10,466 bases of DNA. It comes from Thermoplasmata archaeon. GTDB taxonomy: Archaea; Thermoplasmatota; E2; UBA202; JdFR-43. A program made the translations under genes and the position numbers. The notes beneath the pieces were generated by a model that was given only the letters and a program-made list of their open reading frames with translations, searched no databases and was not told the origin of the DNA. The stretch lies in contig JAGGYX010000129.1 of the NCBI GenBank assembly GCA_021162305.1, positions 1-10,466 on the forward strand, written 5' to 3'. This document shows, piece after piece, positions 1 to 6,646 of this stretch (its first letter is position 1; the number at the start of each line of letters is the position of its first letter).

Positions 1-211
1 CCTTTGGTGCATCACCAACCCTAAATTTTCTTCCTTTCCTCCTTAAAATCTTTTCTTTTAACAATATCTTAAAAAAATTAGATACCAGTCCTTTGCTTAC
101 TCTTGCTTCTCTTGAAACATCTGTTATGCTTATATCATCTTTTTTGTACAATATAACAGATAATATTTTCAATCTCTCTCTCGTAGAAAACAATCTATTG
201 AGGGTTATCAT
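1..211 (-). CDS. Winged-helix regulator, N-terminal part (cut by window edge)
   Basis: The reading frame is open from ATG at 211 to the left edge, giving about 70 residues of a longer protein. After a short leader (MITLNRLFSTRERLKILS) there is a helix-turn-helix pattern: ISITDVSREARVSKGLVSNF, then a basic wing-like stretch (KEKILRRKGRKFRV). This resembles MarR/ArsR-type winged helices, and also the N-terminal DNA-binding domain that many archaeal nucleotidyltransferase-fold proteins carry. From memory of the family, the phrase 'skGLVSnfFKiLLkekIL' is typical of that second group, so a nucleotidyltransferase domain may follow outside the window; this is inference. The upstream in-frame triplet is TGA, so the start is fixed. 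No Shine-Dalgarno sequence is present, and a TATA-like box lies 24-25 bases upstream, which fits a leaderless mRNA. The promoter lies inside a repeated palindrome array, suggesting autoregulation. Confidence 0.75.
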   Translation of the reverse strand, partial: MITLNRLFSTRERLKILSVILYKKDDISITDVSREARVSKGLVSNFFKILLKEKILRRKGRKFRVGDAPK

Positions 212-223
212 AATCACATATTT

Positions 224-284
224 GTTTACATATTATAAACTTTTTGTTCACATTTTGTAAACAAATTGTTTACATTTCATAAAC
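224..284. promoter_or_regulatory. Phased operator-like array: three 17-bp palindromes, 22-bp period
   Basis: Three related imperfect palindromes occur at 224-240 (GTTTACATATTATAAAC), 246-262 (GTTCACATTTTGTAAAC) and 268-284 (GTTTACATTTCATAAAC). Their first bases are exactly 22 bp apart. Read as half-sites, there are six copies of GTTYAY in alternating orientation, starting at 224, 235, 246, 257, 268 and 279, one every 11 bp. The array fills the gap between the dUTPase stop codon (285-287) and the regulator start (211). It covers the likely regulator TATA box. The regularity suggests cooperative binding of dimers on one face of the DNA. The likeliest ligand is the winged-helix protein encoded just downstream, but that is inference. 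Confidence 0.8.
232..239 (-). promoter_or_regulatory. TATA-like box for the winged-helix regulator
   Basis: On the minus strand TTTATAAT is centred about 24.5 bases upstream of the ATG at 211. This is the spacing expected if transcription begins at or next to the start codon. The box sits inside the palindrome at 224-240, so a protein bound there would compete with TBP. Confidence 0.5.
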
Positions 285-731
285 TTATTCTAATTTTACA
301 CCTCTCTGTCCCTTATATTTTCCATTATATGGTTTTAATGGGCTGCTTGAAAGATATTCAAAGACAATCTGACAGAATGTATCTCCCTTTTTTAAATTCA
401 ATTTTTCTTTTGTGGCAACGGCAGGAAGTGTTAAATTTCCCTCGAATCCAGCATCAACTTTTCCAAAAGATGCTATGACACCTTTTCTTGCATATGATGA
501 GCGAAGCCACAATTGAGCTGCTACATTTTTTAATTTGATGTATTCAAGCGTTGATATGGCAAACCATTTTAAGGGCAATATCTCCGCTTCTTCCTTTAGC
601 TCTCCATCAACATAAATCTCTCCTATTGTCAAATCATAGCCATTTGGAGTTAAATTCTTTACATTAAAAGGTTCTATCGAAATGTTTCCTTTCGTTATTT
701 CCCTTTTTATATCCCTATCTGACAGAATCAT
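285..731 (-). CDS. dut: Archaeal dUTPase (dCTP deaminase-fold family)
   Basis: Hydrolyses dUTP to dUMP and pyrophosphate, keeping uracil out of DNA and supplying dUMP for dTMP synthesis; cytosolic. The 148 residues show the family signatures in order: NLTPNGYDLTIGEI (26-39), the phosphate-binding LRSSYARKGV (76-85), the active-site segment GKVDAGFEGNLTL (90-102, Asp93), Gln121 in FCQIVF, and the C-terminal PYNGKYKGQRG (134-144), which matches archaeal dUTPases. In dCTP deaminases and in bifunctional deaminase/dUTPases a catalytic Glu follows the 'TL' of the active-site segment. Here it is Pro103, so deamination is unlikely and the dUTPase assignment is favoured. The start ATG (731) lies in the sequence ATGA shared with the stop codon of the upstream cold-shock gene, so translation is probably coupled. 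No separate ribosome binding site is obvious. Confidence 0.88.
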   Translation of the reverse strand: MILSDRDIKREITKGNISIEPFNVKNLTPNGYDLTIGEIYVDGELKEEAEILPLKWFAISTLEYIKLKNVAAQLWLRSSYARKGVIASFGKVDAGFEGNLTLPAVATKEKLNLKKGDTFCQIVFEYLSSSPLKPYNGKYKGQRGVKLE

Positions 732-928
732 TCAATTATTTCGACATTCTTCGCTCTTGGTCCTTTATCTGTATCTTCTATATCAAACTTTACTTTTTGT
801 CCGATTTTAAGGCTGACAAAACCTTCCTTCTTTACATCAGAGTAGTGAACAAAAATATCCTTTTGTCCTTCCACTCCAATGAAACCGTACCCCTTTTTAT
901 TTACCCATTTTTTTACCGTTCCTTCCAT
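728..928 (-). CDS. Cold-shock domain protein (CspA-like)
   Basis: A 66-residue single cold-shock domain, a five-stranded OB fold that binds single-stranded RNA or DNA and typically acts as an RNA chaperone. RNP1 is visible as KKGYGFIGV (11-19) and RNP2 as DIFVHYSDV (24-32), with the usual aromatic residues (Trp8, Tyr14, Phe16, Phe26, His28, Tyr29). The domain ends in the expected GPRAKNVEII strand. I chose ATG at 928 over an in-frame TTG at 946 because MEGTVKKW is the standard start of the family and because GAAGGTAA at 940-933 makes a plausible ribosome binding site about 6 bases upstream. It is the first gene of a pair, overlapping dut by 4 bases. A TATA palindrome lies about 39 bases before the ATG. 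Confidence 0.92.
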   Translation of the reverse strand: MEGTVKKWVNKKGYGFIGVEGQKDIFVHYSDVKKEGFVSLKIGQKVKFDIEDTDKGPRAKNVEIIE

Positions 929-960
929 TTTATTACCTTCTTCCAAGCTATGATTACAAT

Positions 961-974
961 ACTATATATATAGT
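961..974 (-). promoter_or_regulatory. TATA-box palindrome, promoter of the csp-dut pair
   Basis: ACTATATATATAGT is a perfect palindrome in the divergent intergenic region. On the minus strand, initiation about 25 bases downstream would fall near 942, leaving a leader of about 14 bases that holds just the ribosome binding site of the cold-shock gene. Being symmetrical, it could in principle also fire to the right, but the rightward gene has a better placed box. Confidence 0.6.
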
Positions 975-1005
975 TATGCATTCTGTCTGGGAGCGGGATA
1001 AAAAA

Positions 1006-1012
1006 TTTAAAA
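1006..1012 (+). promoter_or_regulatory. TATA-like box of the C25 peptidase gene
   Basis: TTTAAAA, within an A-rich run, is centred 23 bases before the ATG at 1032, consistent with a leaderless transcript. No Shine-Dalgarno sequence precedes the ATG. Confidence 0.45.
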
Positions 1013-1031
1013 TGAATTTTGATATGAAAAC

Positions 1032-2756
1032 ATGAAATTGAACAAAGTAATGGCATTTATTGTGGTGGCATTTCTTGTTTTTGGCATTTATACGGGAGGA
1101 AATACAAAAATGGAAAGTTCGATGACGTTGCAGACTTCAAAAATAGTGAAAAAAATAATGGTGAATTTTTCAGAGCCTGCCTTTAAAAATGAAAGCATTG
1201 AAATAAAAGGATGCAACGCCATGCTCCATGCGGCGGGGATGCCAGTTCTTCCAGAATATAGAATGGTATTGAAGTTTCCTTTTGGAACGAGGATAAAAAG
1301 TATAAAGTGCCGTGTTGGAGATGTAGAAAAAATTGAATTGGATGAAAGGCTTTCTACAACACCTTTTCCCATGGCAATAAACAATGGGAGCATTATAAGG
1401 TATGATGTAAAGCAGGATGTATTTCCTGATTCATGGATAAGTTACAGAATTGGAGCTGGTCTGGATGGTGAGAATAGAACAATTTTTCTTCCAATCCATT
1501 TATATCCAGCTCGATATGTTTCAGATAAAAATGAAATTGAGTTTGCATCTTCCATTTCAGTTGAAATAGAATACACTGTTTCTTATATCTCAGAGAGCAA
1601 TATGTATGACATGATAATCATAACTCCTTCAGAATTTGAAAGCGAAGCCAGCAGACTGGCGGAGCATAAAAATGAAGAAGGAATAAAAACAAAAGTGGTT
1701 ACGCTCGATTACATATACACTCATTATTATGGAGATGAACCAGAAAAAATAAAACATTTTTTAAAAGATGAAATTGAACAGGATGGAATAAAATATGTCC
1801 TGCTCATTGGAGACATACAGCATTTGCCATCTCGCAAGGTATATTCTTTTGTATGGGGGAATGGAATGTATTCTGATTATTACTATGCTGACATATACGA
1901 CGCCAACGCAAGCTTTTGCAGCTGGGACAGCAATGGAAACGGAAAGTATGGAGAGGTTGGAGATAATGCAGATAAAGTTGATTTATATGCTGATTTGTAT
2001 GTTGGCAGATTGGCATGCTATGATGAAAATGAATTAAAAACTGTTGTGGATAAAATCATAAATTATGAAAATAGCAAAAAACCATGGTTCAATCGCCTTA
2101 TCTTGATAGGTGGCGATACATTTCCGAAATGGAATGATATTGCTGAGGGCGAAATTGTTAATGAGTTTGTAGCCAATGCAAGACAGGATTTTGAACACAT
2201 ACGCATCCAGACATCCCTGCACAATTTCCTTCCATGGGAAATAAACAGAATATGGAATGAAGGAAGCGGATTCATATGCTACTCTGGACATGGATTTGAA
2301 TATGGATTTGGAACATATCCTAAGAATAGCAAATGGATGATTGCATATTATACTCCATATCTTTTGATGCTGAAAAATGAAGGAAAATTGCCAGTGGTCT
2401 TCTTCGATGCCTGTTTAACAGCAAAGCTTGATTACCACATGTTTGGCAATCCCCATATTCCATGTTTTGCATGGTGCTTGGTTAAGAAGGCAAATGGCGG
2501 CGCCATCGCCACCATCGGGGCAACCGAAAGTGCAACTACAAGCGTTACAGAAGATGGTCCTGTTGGACAGGCAGGTTATCTTGACCTGCATTTCTTCATG
2601 GCTTACAGGCATGGAACAACGCCTTCAAAAATGCTTGTCAAAGCAAAGCATGATTATTTAAATGATATTGCTTCTGGTAAAGCAGATGGCGACCTTTATA
2701 AAATGACATTGGAACAATTCATTTTGCTTGGTGACCCGAGTTTGCAACTTCCATGA
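1032..2756 (+). CDS. Secreted C25 (gingipain-like) cysteine peptidase
   Basis: A 574-residue exported endopeptidase of clan CD. Residues 1-25 form a Sec-type signal (Lys2/Lys5, then a hydrophobic core AFIVVAFLVFGI). Residues about 26-190 are a beta-rich region that probably corresponds to the C25 propeptide domain. The catalytic domain runs from about 191 (MYDMIIITPSEF) to the C-terminus. It shows the family landmarks LLIGDIQHLP, DLYVGRLAC, the catalytic His in CYSGHG (His420) and the catalytic Cys in FFDACLT (Cys461), and it ends at LLGDPSLQLP, as C25 domains usually do. DSNGNGKYGE (299-308) resembles a calcium-binding loop. There is no C-terminal immunoglobulin-like, cell-wall or membrane-anchor module, so the product is probably released. 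It has its own divergent promoter and does not look linked in function to its neighbours. A role in scavenging external protein is inference. Confidence 0.87.
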   Translation: MKLNKVMAFIVVAFLVFGIYTGGNTKMESSMTLQTSKIVKKIMVNFSEPAFKNESIEIKGCNAMLHAAGMPVLPEYRMVLKFPFGTRIKSIKCRVGDVEKIELDERLSTTPFPMAINNGSIIRYDVKQDVFPDSWISYRIGAGLDGENRTIFLPIHLYPARYVSDKNEIEFASSISVEIEYTVSYISESNMYDMIIITPSEFESEASRLAEHKNEEGIKTKVVTLDYIYTHYYGDEPEKIKHFLKDEIEQDGIKYVLLIGDIQHLPSRKVYSFVWGNGMYSDYYYADIYDANASFCSWDSNGNGKYGEVGDNADKVDLYADLYVGRLACYDENELKTVVDKIINYENSKKPWFNRLILIGGDTFPKWNDIAEGEIVNEFVANARQDFEHIRIQTSLHNFLPWEINRIWNEGSGFICYSGHGFEYGFGTYPKNSKWMIAYYTPYLLMLKNEGKLPVVFFDACLTAKLDYHMFGNPHIPCFAWCLVKKANGGAIATIGATESATTSVTEDGPVGQAGYLDLHFFMAYRHGTTPSKMLVKAKHDYLNDIASGKADGDLYKMTLEQFILLGDPSLQLP

Positions 2757-2778
2757 CATTAAAATCAACTTTATTTAT

Positions 2779-2796
2779 GTTAAAAATTTTTTTAAC
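2779..2796 (+). terminator. AT-only inverted repeat after the peptidase gene
   Basis: GTTAAAAATTTTTTTAAC has perfect 8-base arms around a 2-base loop, 23 bases after the peptidase stop codon. The T-run inside it could act as an archaeal T-rich terminator. The stem is all A/T apart from its end pair, so as RNA structure it is weak. It may instead be part of the next promoter. Confidence 0.3.
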
Positions 2797-2802
2797 AAAG
2801 TG

Positions 2803-2810
2803 TTTTAAAA
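2803..2810 (+). promoter_or_regulatory. TATA-like box before the LuxE-like gene
   Basis: TTTTAAAA is centred 24.5 bases before the ATG at 2831 and 18.5 bases before the ATG at 2825. If the transcript is leaderless, the second ATG is the better fit and the protein would begin MEFKEYMKKF, two residues shorter. Confidence 0.4.
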
Positions 2811-2824
2811 TGTGGTAAAATAAG

Positions 2825-4201
2825 ATGGCGATGGAATTTAAGGAATACATGAAGAAATTTAATCAAATAATGGAGCCCTACATATTGCCTAAGCCATGGT
2901 CTCCTGTTGAGGAAGCTCTGTATAAACCATTGAATATTTTTGATGTTCCCAAAAAAGAAGCAGATGAAATGCGTTTTAAGGCAATGAAATATACGTTCAA
3001 GCATCATTATGAGAACAACGCATTTTATCAAAAATTCTGTAAGGAAAATAATGTCACGCCTGATGATATAAAAAGCTTGGATGATTTAGTAAAAATACCA
3101 TTGCTTGAAGATAAATTTTTTAAGGATTACCCAGCCGGCAGTGAATTTGCTTTATGGCTCGCCAACATCTTCACAGGAAAGCTTCCGAATGTTGTAATAA
3201 ATAAAAAGAATCCTTCATTTGAGGATGTAATAACGGCATTCAATAAAGCAGGGCTGATAATATCATACAGCAGCGGGACAAGCGGCCGCCACACCGTCAT
3301 TCCAAGAGACAAAAAAACATGGATGCTCTCGCAATATGCTCTTGCCAAAAGCGTTGTTACAATGGTATATCCATTTCCATACTGGAAAGATAATGCATAT
3401 GTCCAGTGGCTAATGTCAAATCCATTCAAAACAAATATATTTGCTGGAAAGATTGGAGAAGTGCTCTATCACATCGTAAAAAATTCTGATTGTGCCATTG
3501 ACAGGCAAGTTACTGCAGAATTAATAAGGCAAGCGATGACAGGTGGCTTCAAATCAAAAATAATTCAGATGGCAATGAAAAGAGAGAATAAAAAGACGAT
3601 TAATAAGCTCGTGAGATGGCTTAAAGAAAGAGATAAAAATAAGGATTTGGCGGCGATGCTCGGCGCACCATTCTTGCTTCATTTTGCAATGAATAAGCTT
3701 GAAGAAGAAGGTGTAACATTGAATTTTGAAGATAGAGGTTTTATTGTAACAGGAGGGGGATGGAAGATTTACGAACATGAACGCATCCCTGTTAAAGAAT
3801 TCCGCAAGAGAGTAAATGAAATATTGGGAATAGTTGAAAATCAAATTCTTGATTTATATGGAATGGTGGAAGGAAATGGCTTCATGCTTCATTGTCCAGA
3901 AGAGCATTTGCTTCATGTTCCATCTACATATTATCAGCCTTTGGTGCTCGATAAAAATGGAGAGCCCGTAGATGAAGGCGAGGAAGGAAGATTTGCTTTT
4001 CTCGATGCCTTATCGTGGAGCTATCCAAGCTTTGTAATAACAGGAGATAATGTTAAGTTGAATGGAAGCTGCAGTTGCGGAAGAAGCAGCATTACGCTCG
4101 AGCCAGAAGTCAGGCGGGCGGCTGGGGAGGAGATGCGTGGCTGTGCAGAAGAAATGCGTAAGATGCTTGCCGTTGATCTGGCGAGGGATAAAAATGATTA
4201 G
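2825..4201 (+). CDS. LuxE/PaaK-like acyl-activating enzyme (acyl-protein synthetase family)
   Basis: A 458-residue member of the AMP-forming adenylate family, closest in features to LuxE acyl-protein synthetases and phenylacetate-CoA ligases. Such enzymes activate a carboxylic acid with ATP and pass the acyl group to a cysteine or to CoA. The Ser/Thr/Gly-rich ATP loop is SSGTSG (149-154). A LuxE-like GGGWK lies at 310-314, and the adenylate motif DLYGMVEGN begins at 343. The C-terminal part has VDEGEEGR, TGDN and the pair Cys416/Cys418 (CSCGRS). The tail EMRGCAEEM places Cys440 18 residues from the end; LuxE accepts its acyl group on a cysteine near its C-terminus, so Cys440 is a candidate acyl carrier (inference). 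No LuxC reductase or LuxD transferase is present, so light-type aldehyde synthesis is unlikely. The substrate is unknown. The gene overlaps the next one by 8 bases. ATG 2831 is an alternative start. Confidence 0.75.
   Translation: MAMEFKEYMKKFNQIMEPYILPKPWSPVEEALYKPLNIFDVPKKEADEMRFKAMKYTFKHHYENNAFYQKFCKENNVTPDDIKSLDDLVKIPLLEDKFFKDYPAGSEFALWLANIFTGKLPNVVINKKNPSFEDVITAFNKAGLIISYSSGTSGRHTVIPRDKKTWMLSQYALAKSVVTMVYPFPYWKDNAYVQWLMSNPFKTNIFAGKIGEVLYHIVKNSDCAIDRQVTAELIRQAMTGGFKSKIIQMAMKRENKKTINKLVRWLKERDKNKDLAAMLGAPFLLHFAMNKLEEEGVTLNFEDRGFIVTGGGWKIYEHERIPVKEFRKRVNEILGIVENQILDLYGMVEGNGFMLHCPEEHLLHVPSTYYQPLVLDKNGEPVDEGEEGRFAFLDALSWSYPSFVITGDNVKLNGSCSCGRSSITLEPEVRRAAGEEMRGCAEEMRKMLAVDLARDKND
4183..4188 (+). 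promoter_or_regulatory. Ribosome binding site fixing the transglutaminase-like start
   Basis: GAGGGA lies 5 bases before the ATG at 4194, inside the end of the LuxE-like gene. It supports 4194 as the start over more upstream in-frame ATGs (from 4062), which lie within the upstream coding region and would add a Cys/Arg-rich sequence unlike a real domain. Confidence 0.6.
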
Positions 4202-5162
4202 TTTGAGAGAAATGAAAGAGAAGAACTACATTCCTCCCCGTCTCCTTCTTTTAATGATGGTGAAAGGCGGCATTTCGTTAGCGAAGGTTTTACTTTTTAA
4301 TTTTCGCACGCTGAAGAAGACGAGGTATAAATCCACTTATATAAGACCTGAGAGAAGATACGAGTTACCAGAATATAAACCATGGATGAAATGTTATGCA
4401 AAAGATGAAAAATATTTGAGGGAAACGCTGTATGTAAAGCCATGTGCAAAAGAAATCGTAGCTTTAGCCAATGAGCTTGGAGCGGGAGAAAAAGATGACT
4501 ATGAATTTGCAAGAGATGCATTTGAATTTGTAAAGAGGAAGCTTTTCCTTGAATTTATCCAGCTTGATGATGCTGTAGCCACCCTAAAACGAGGAAGCGG
4601 AACATGTCTCCATATGCTTAATTTATATGTTGCTTTATGCAGGGCGGCAGGAATTAAAGCTCGTTATAAACTATATGCATTATCTATGATTGATGCATGG
4701 TATAATGCCCTTGTAGCTGTTGACCCCCTTATGAAGAAATGGTATGATGCCATGGGTTTCTTTACACTCCATGGAGAAGCAGAGGTTTTCATCGATGGAA
4801 AATGGTATCCTGCTGATGCAGCTCCAACGCCAGAACGGCAGGCTGCTGCTGGCATCCCTATAACAAAATTTGGTGAGAGCTCCATAGGAATGTGGACTTA
4901 TGCATTGCCTGGTAGCATAATAAGGCTTGAAAGCCTGCCCTATGGAATTGGTGGTTCACTTAAAGCTCTTCTAAAAATTGCTCCTGGGACCGTGGCAACA
5001 ATAAACAATAGCATATTGCGTCAGATTGAAGAGGGGAGGAGAATAATTGAGGAGGCTGGAGGAGAAAAGGCTTATGATGAAATGGTGAGGAGAAAAAGGA
5101 AAAAGCCTGTTGTTGAGCTCAAGGAAAAGGAAGGACTGATTTTCAAATATGATGAAAATTAA
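4194..5162 (+). CDS. Transglutaminase-like (papain-fold) protein
   Basis: A 322-residue protein with a transglutaminase-core domain. The triad can be read directly: Cys138 in GSGTCLHMLNLYVALCRAAG, followed by the typical IKARY; His193 in FTLHGEAEVF; and Asp208 in GKWYPADAAP. The usual family motif is H-A-W-x-E-V; here it is H-G-E-A-E-V, so the Trp is lost but the triad is intact. Such domains in prokaryotes usually act as cysteine proteases, amidases or acyl-transfer enzymes rather than true cross-linkers. A hydrophobic stretch at about 14-34 (PRLLLLMMVKGGISLAKVLL) could be a membrane anchor or membrane-binding helix; no signal cleavage site is evident. The region after 230 is unassigned and ends in a charged tail. 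The 8-base overlap and the internal ribosome binding site tie it to the LuxE-like enzyme, and a shared pathway is likely. The substrate is unknown. Confidence 0.72.
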   Translation: MISLREMKEKNYIPPRLLLLMMVKGGISLAKVLLFNFRTLKKTRYKSTYIRPERRYELPEYKPWMKCYAKDEKYLRETLYVKPCAKEIVALANELGAGEKDDYEFARDAFEFVKRKLFLEFIQLDDAVATLKRGSGTCLHMLNLYVALCRAAGIKARYKLYALSMIDAWYNALVAVDPLMKKWYDAMGFFTLHGEAEVFIDGKWYPADAAPTPERQAAAGIPITKFGESSIGMWTYALPGSIIRLESLPYGIGGSLKALLKIAPGTVATINNSILRQIEEGRRIIEEAGGEKAYDEMVRRKRKKPVVELKEKEGLIFKYDEN

Positions 5163-5196
5163 GCAAAGTCTAAATACAAAATTTTTATAGCCTATA

Positions 5197-6618
5197 ATGG
5201 AAGAAGAGCTCAGAAAAGAGCTTGGATTGAAAGAAGTTATTGCTACTGTCATGACTGCCGTTATTGGAGGCGGTCTTTTCATCTCTACCATACAGATTCA
5301 GAGTGTCGCTCATGTTGGCTCTGGAATAATAATCTCATACCTCATGGCTGCTTTGCCAGCATTGCTTGTTGCATTGTGCTATGCAGTTTTATCTTCTGCA
5401 ATGCCTTCTTCTGGCGGAGAATATGTTTTTATAAGCAGAATCCTCGACCCATACATTGGATTTGCAGCAACATGGGCAAGATGGTTCTCAATGATAGCCA
5501 CGCTGGCGGCGATGGCGGTGGGCGACACAATCTTGATACAGAATTTTTTTGATATTGGCGGTATGCATGGTGTATCGATGGCATTAGGGAACAATATCCA
5601 GATTGTAGCCATTGTTTTTGTGATAATTTTTGTCCTGCTAAATTATTTTGGAGTAAGGCTATATGGCATGATACAGACTGGGATGTTTTTCCTGTTGATG
5701 ATTGGAATAGTTTTGTTCTTGATATTTGGCTTGCCCCATGTAAGTCTTTCGAATCTTGCTTATGAAGCAAAATTTAATTTTTCATCTCTTGCAAAGGCAA
5801 GCAGTTTGATTTTCTTTAGCTACATTGGATTTGCAGCCATAGCAAATGCTGGAGGCGAGATAAAGAACGCCAAAAAGAATCTTCCCAAAGGAATTCTCAT
5901 TTCTACCATAGGAATTGCAGTTATATATGTAATGATGGCAATCGTAACATATGGTTCAATGTCACAAGATTTTTATTCCTCATATGATTTTTCAAAGGGT
6001 TCAATTCCAAGCGTTGCTGCTCATTTTCTTCCTTCCGCAATAGCATTATACGTTGCCTTTGCTGGTTCAATAGCAATCGTATCTGATATAAATCCAACGA
6101 TACTCGCTTCATCTCGCCTTTCATTTGCATGGGCAAAAGACGAAATTGTTCCGAAAAAGCTTTCTGAATTGAATAGATACAAAGTGCCAAAATGGTCTTT
6201 AATTGTTACAGGGATTACAGCCATTGCCATAATAATATTTGCAAAAGCTTTCATGAATGCTGTCATGATGATAAATATGGCTGTTTTGCTGGTTTACATT
6301 GCCATAACTGCATCAAGCTTTGTTTTGCCATATAAGCATCCTCAAATATATGAAAAAGCAAAGTTTAAATTGAAGGGACTATGGGTTATATCGCTATCTG
6401 GGATGCTTTTATCAGCCTTGTTCTTGGGATATATATTACGCCTCGAAAATGCCATGAATGGCTTTCTTTTCCTTCTTGCATGGATTGGAGCTGGAAGCAT
6501 AATATATGCTTTAACTCTGGAAAGGCATAAATTATTCTGGCGTCTCGAGAAACAGCAGAGAAAGGAAAAGGAGGAGAGGGATAAAAAAATAATAGAAAAG
6601 ATGGTGAAAAAGCCATAA
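5197..6618 (+). CDS. APC-superfamily amino acid permease
   Basis: A 473-residue polytopic membrane protein with about 12 hydrophobic segments. Family marks are the unwound first helix IGGGLFIS (about 23-30), the cytoplasmic motif GGEIKNAKKNLPKGI after the fifth/sixth helix, and SSRLSFAWAKDEIVPKKLSE, corresponding to the family's 'SRLLYAMARDG-LP' segment. Such carriers usually import amino acids or amines by coupling to protons or sodium, or by exchange. The sequence alone does not show the substrate. The C-terminal 25 or so residues are highly charged (Lys/Glu). The gene begins 34 bases after the transglutaminase-like gene on the same strand, so cotranscription is possible, but the AT-rich gap (AAATACAAAATTTTTATAG) may also hold its own promoter. 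No ribosome binding site is seen before the ATG. Confidence 0.85.
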   Translation: MEEELRKELGLKEVIATVMTAVIGGGLFISTIQIQSVAHVGSGIIISYLMAALPALLVALCYAVLSSAMPSSGGEYVFISRILDPYIGFAATWARWFSMIATLAAMAVGDTILIQNFFDIGGMHGVSMALGNNIQIVAIVFVIIFVLLNYFGVRLYGMIQTGMFFLLMIGIVLFLIFGLPHVSLSNLAYEAKFNFSSLAKASSLIFFSYIGFAAIANAGGEIKNAKKNLPKGILISTIGIAVIYVMMAIVTYGSMSQDFYSSYDFSKGSIPSVAAHFLPSAIALYVAFAGSIAIVSDINPTILASSRLSFAWAKDEIVPKKLSELNRYKVPKWSLIVTGITAIAIIIFAKAFMNAVMMINMAVLLVYIAITASSFVLPYKHPQIYEKAKFKLKGLWVISLSGMLLSALFLGYILRLENAMNGFLFLLAWIGAGSIIYALTLERHKLFWRLEKQQRKEKEERDKKIIEKMVKKP

Positions 6619-6636
6619 AATTTTTTAGGCTTTTTT
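6607..6636 (+). terminator. Stem-loop with T-run at the end of the permease gene
   Basis: AAAAAGCC at 6607-6614 pairs with GGCTTTTT at 6628-6635, and a run of Ts with one A (6631-6640) follows. The left arm lies in the last codons of the permease gene and the loop holds its stop codon. It looks like a terminator separating the permease from the YjbQ-family gene. The inner A/T-rich stretch may double as the promoter of that gene: it is about 25 bases before the ATG at 6647. Confidence 0.5.
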
Positions 6637-6646
6637 ATTTAACAGC

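Noticed and set aside
224..284. CRISPR-like repeat array
   Set aside because: Units are 17 bp with 5-bp gaps and internal symmetry. Repeats and spacers are far too short for CRISPR; an operator array fits better.
367..728. The 12-mer ATTCTGTCAGAT occurs near both ends of dut (minus strand), and a related CATTCTGTCTG lies at about 979-989
   Set aside because: The two copies are in coding sequence and not symmetrical, the third matches only in part, and the spacing is irregular. I see no reason to treat them as binding sites.
4062..4193. N-terminal extension of the transglutaminase-like protein to an ATG at 4062
   Set aside because: This stretch lies wholly inside the LuxE-like gene, translates to a Cys/Arg-rich sequence without domain character, and a good ribosome binding site sits just before 4194.
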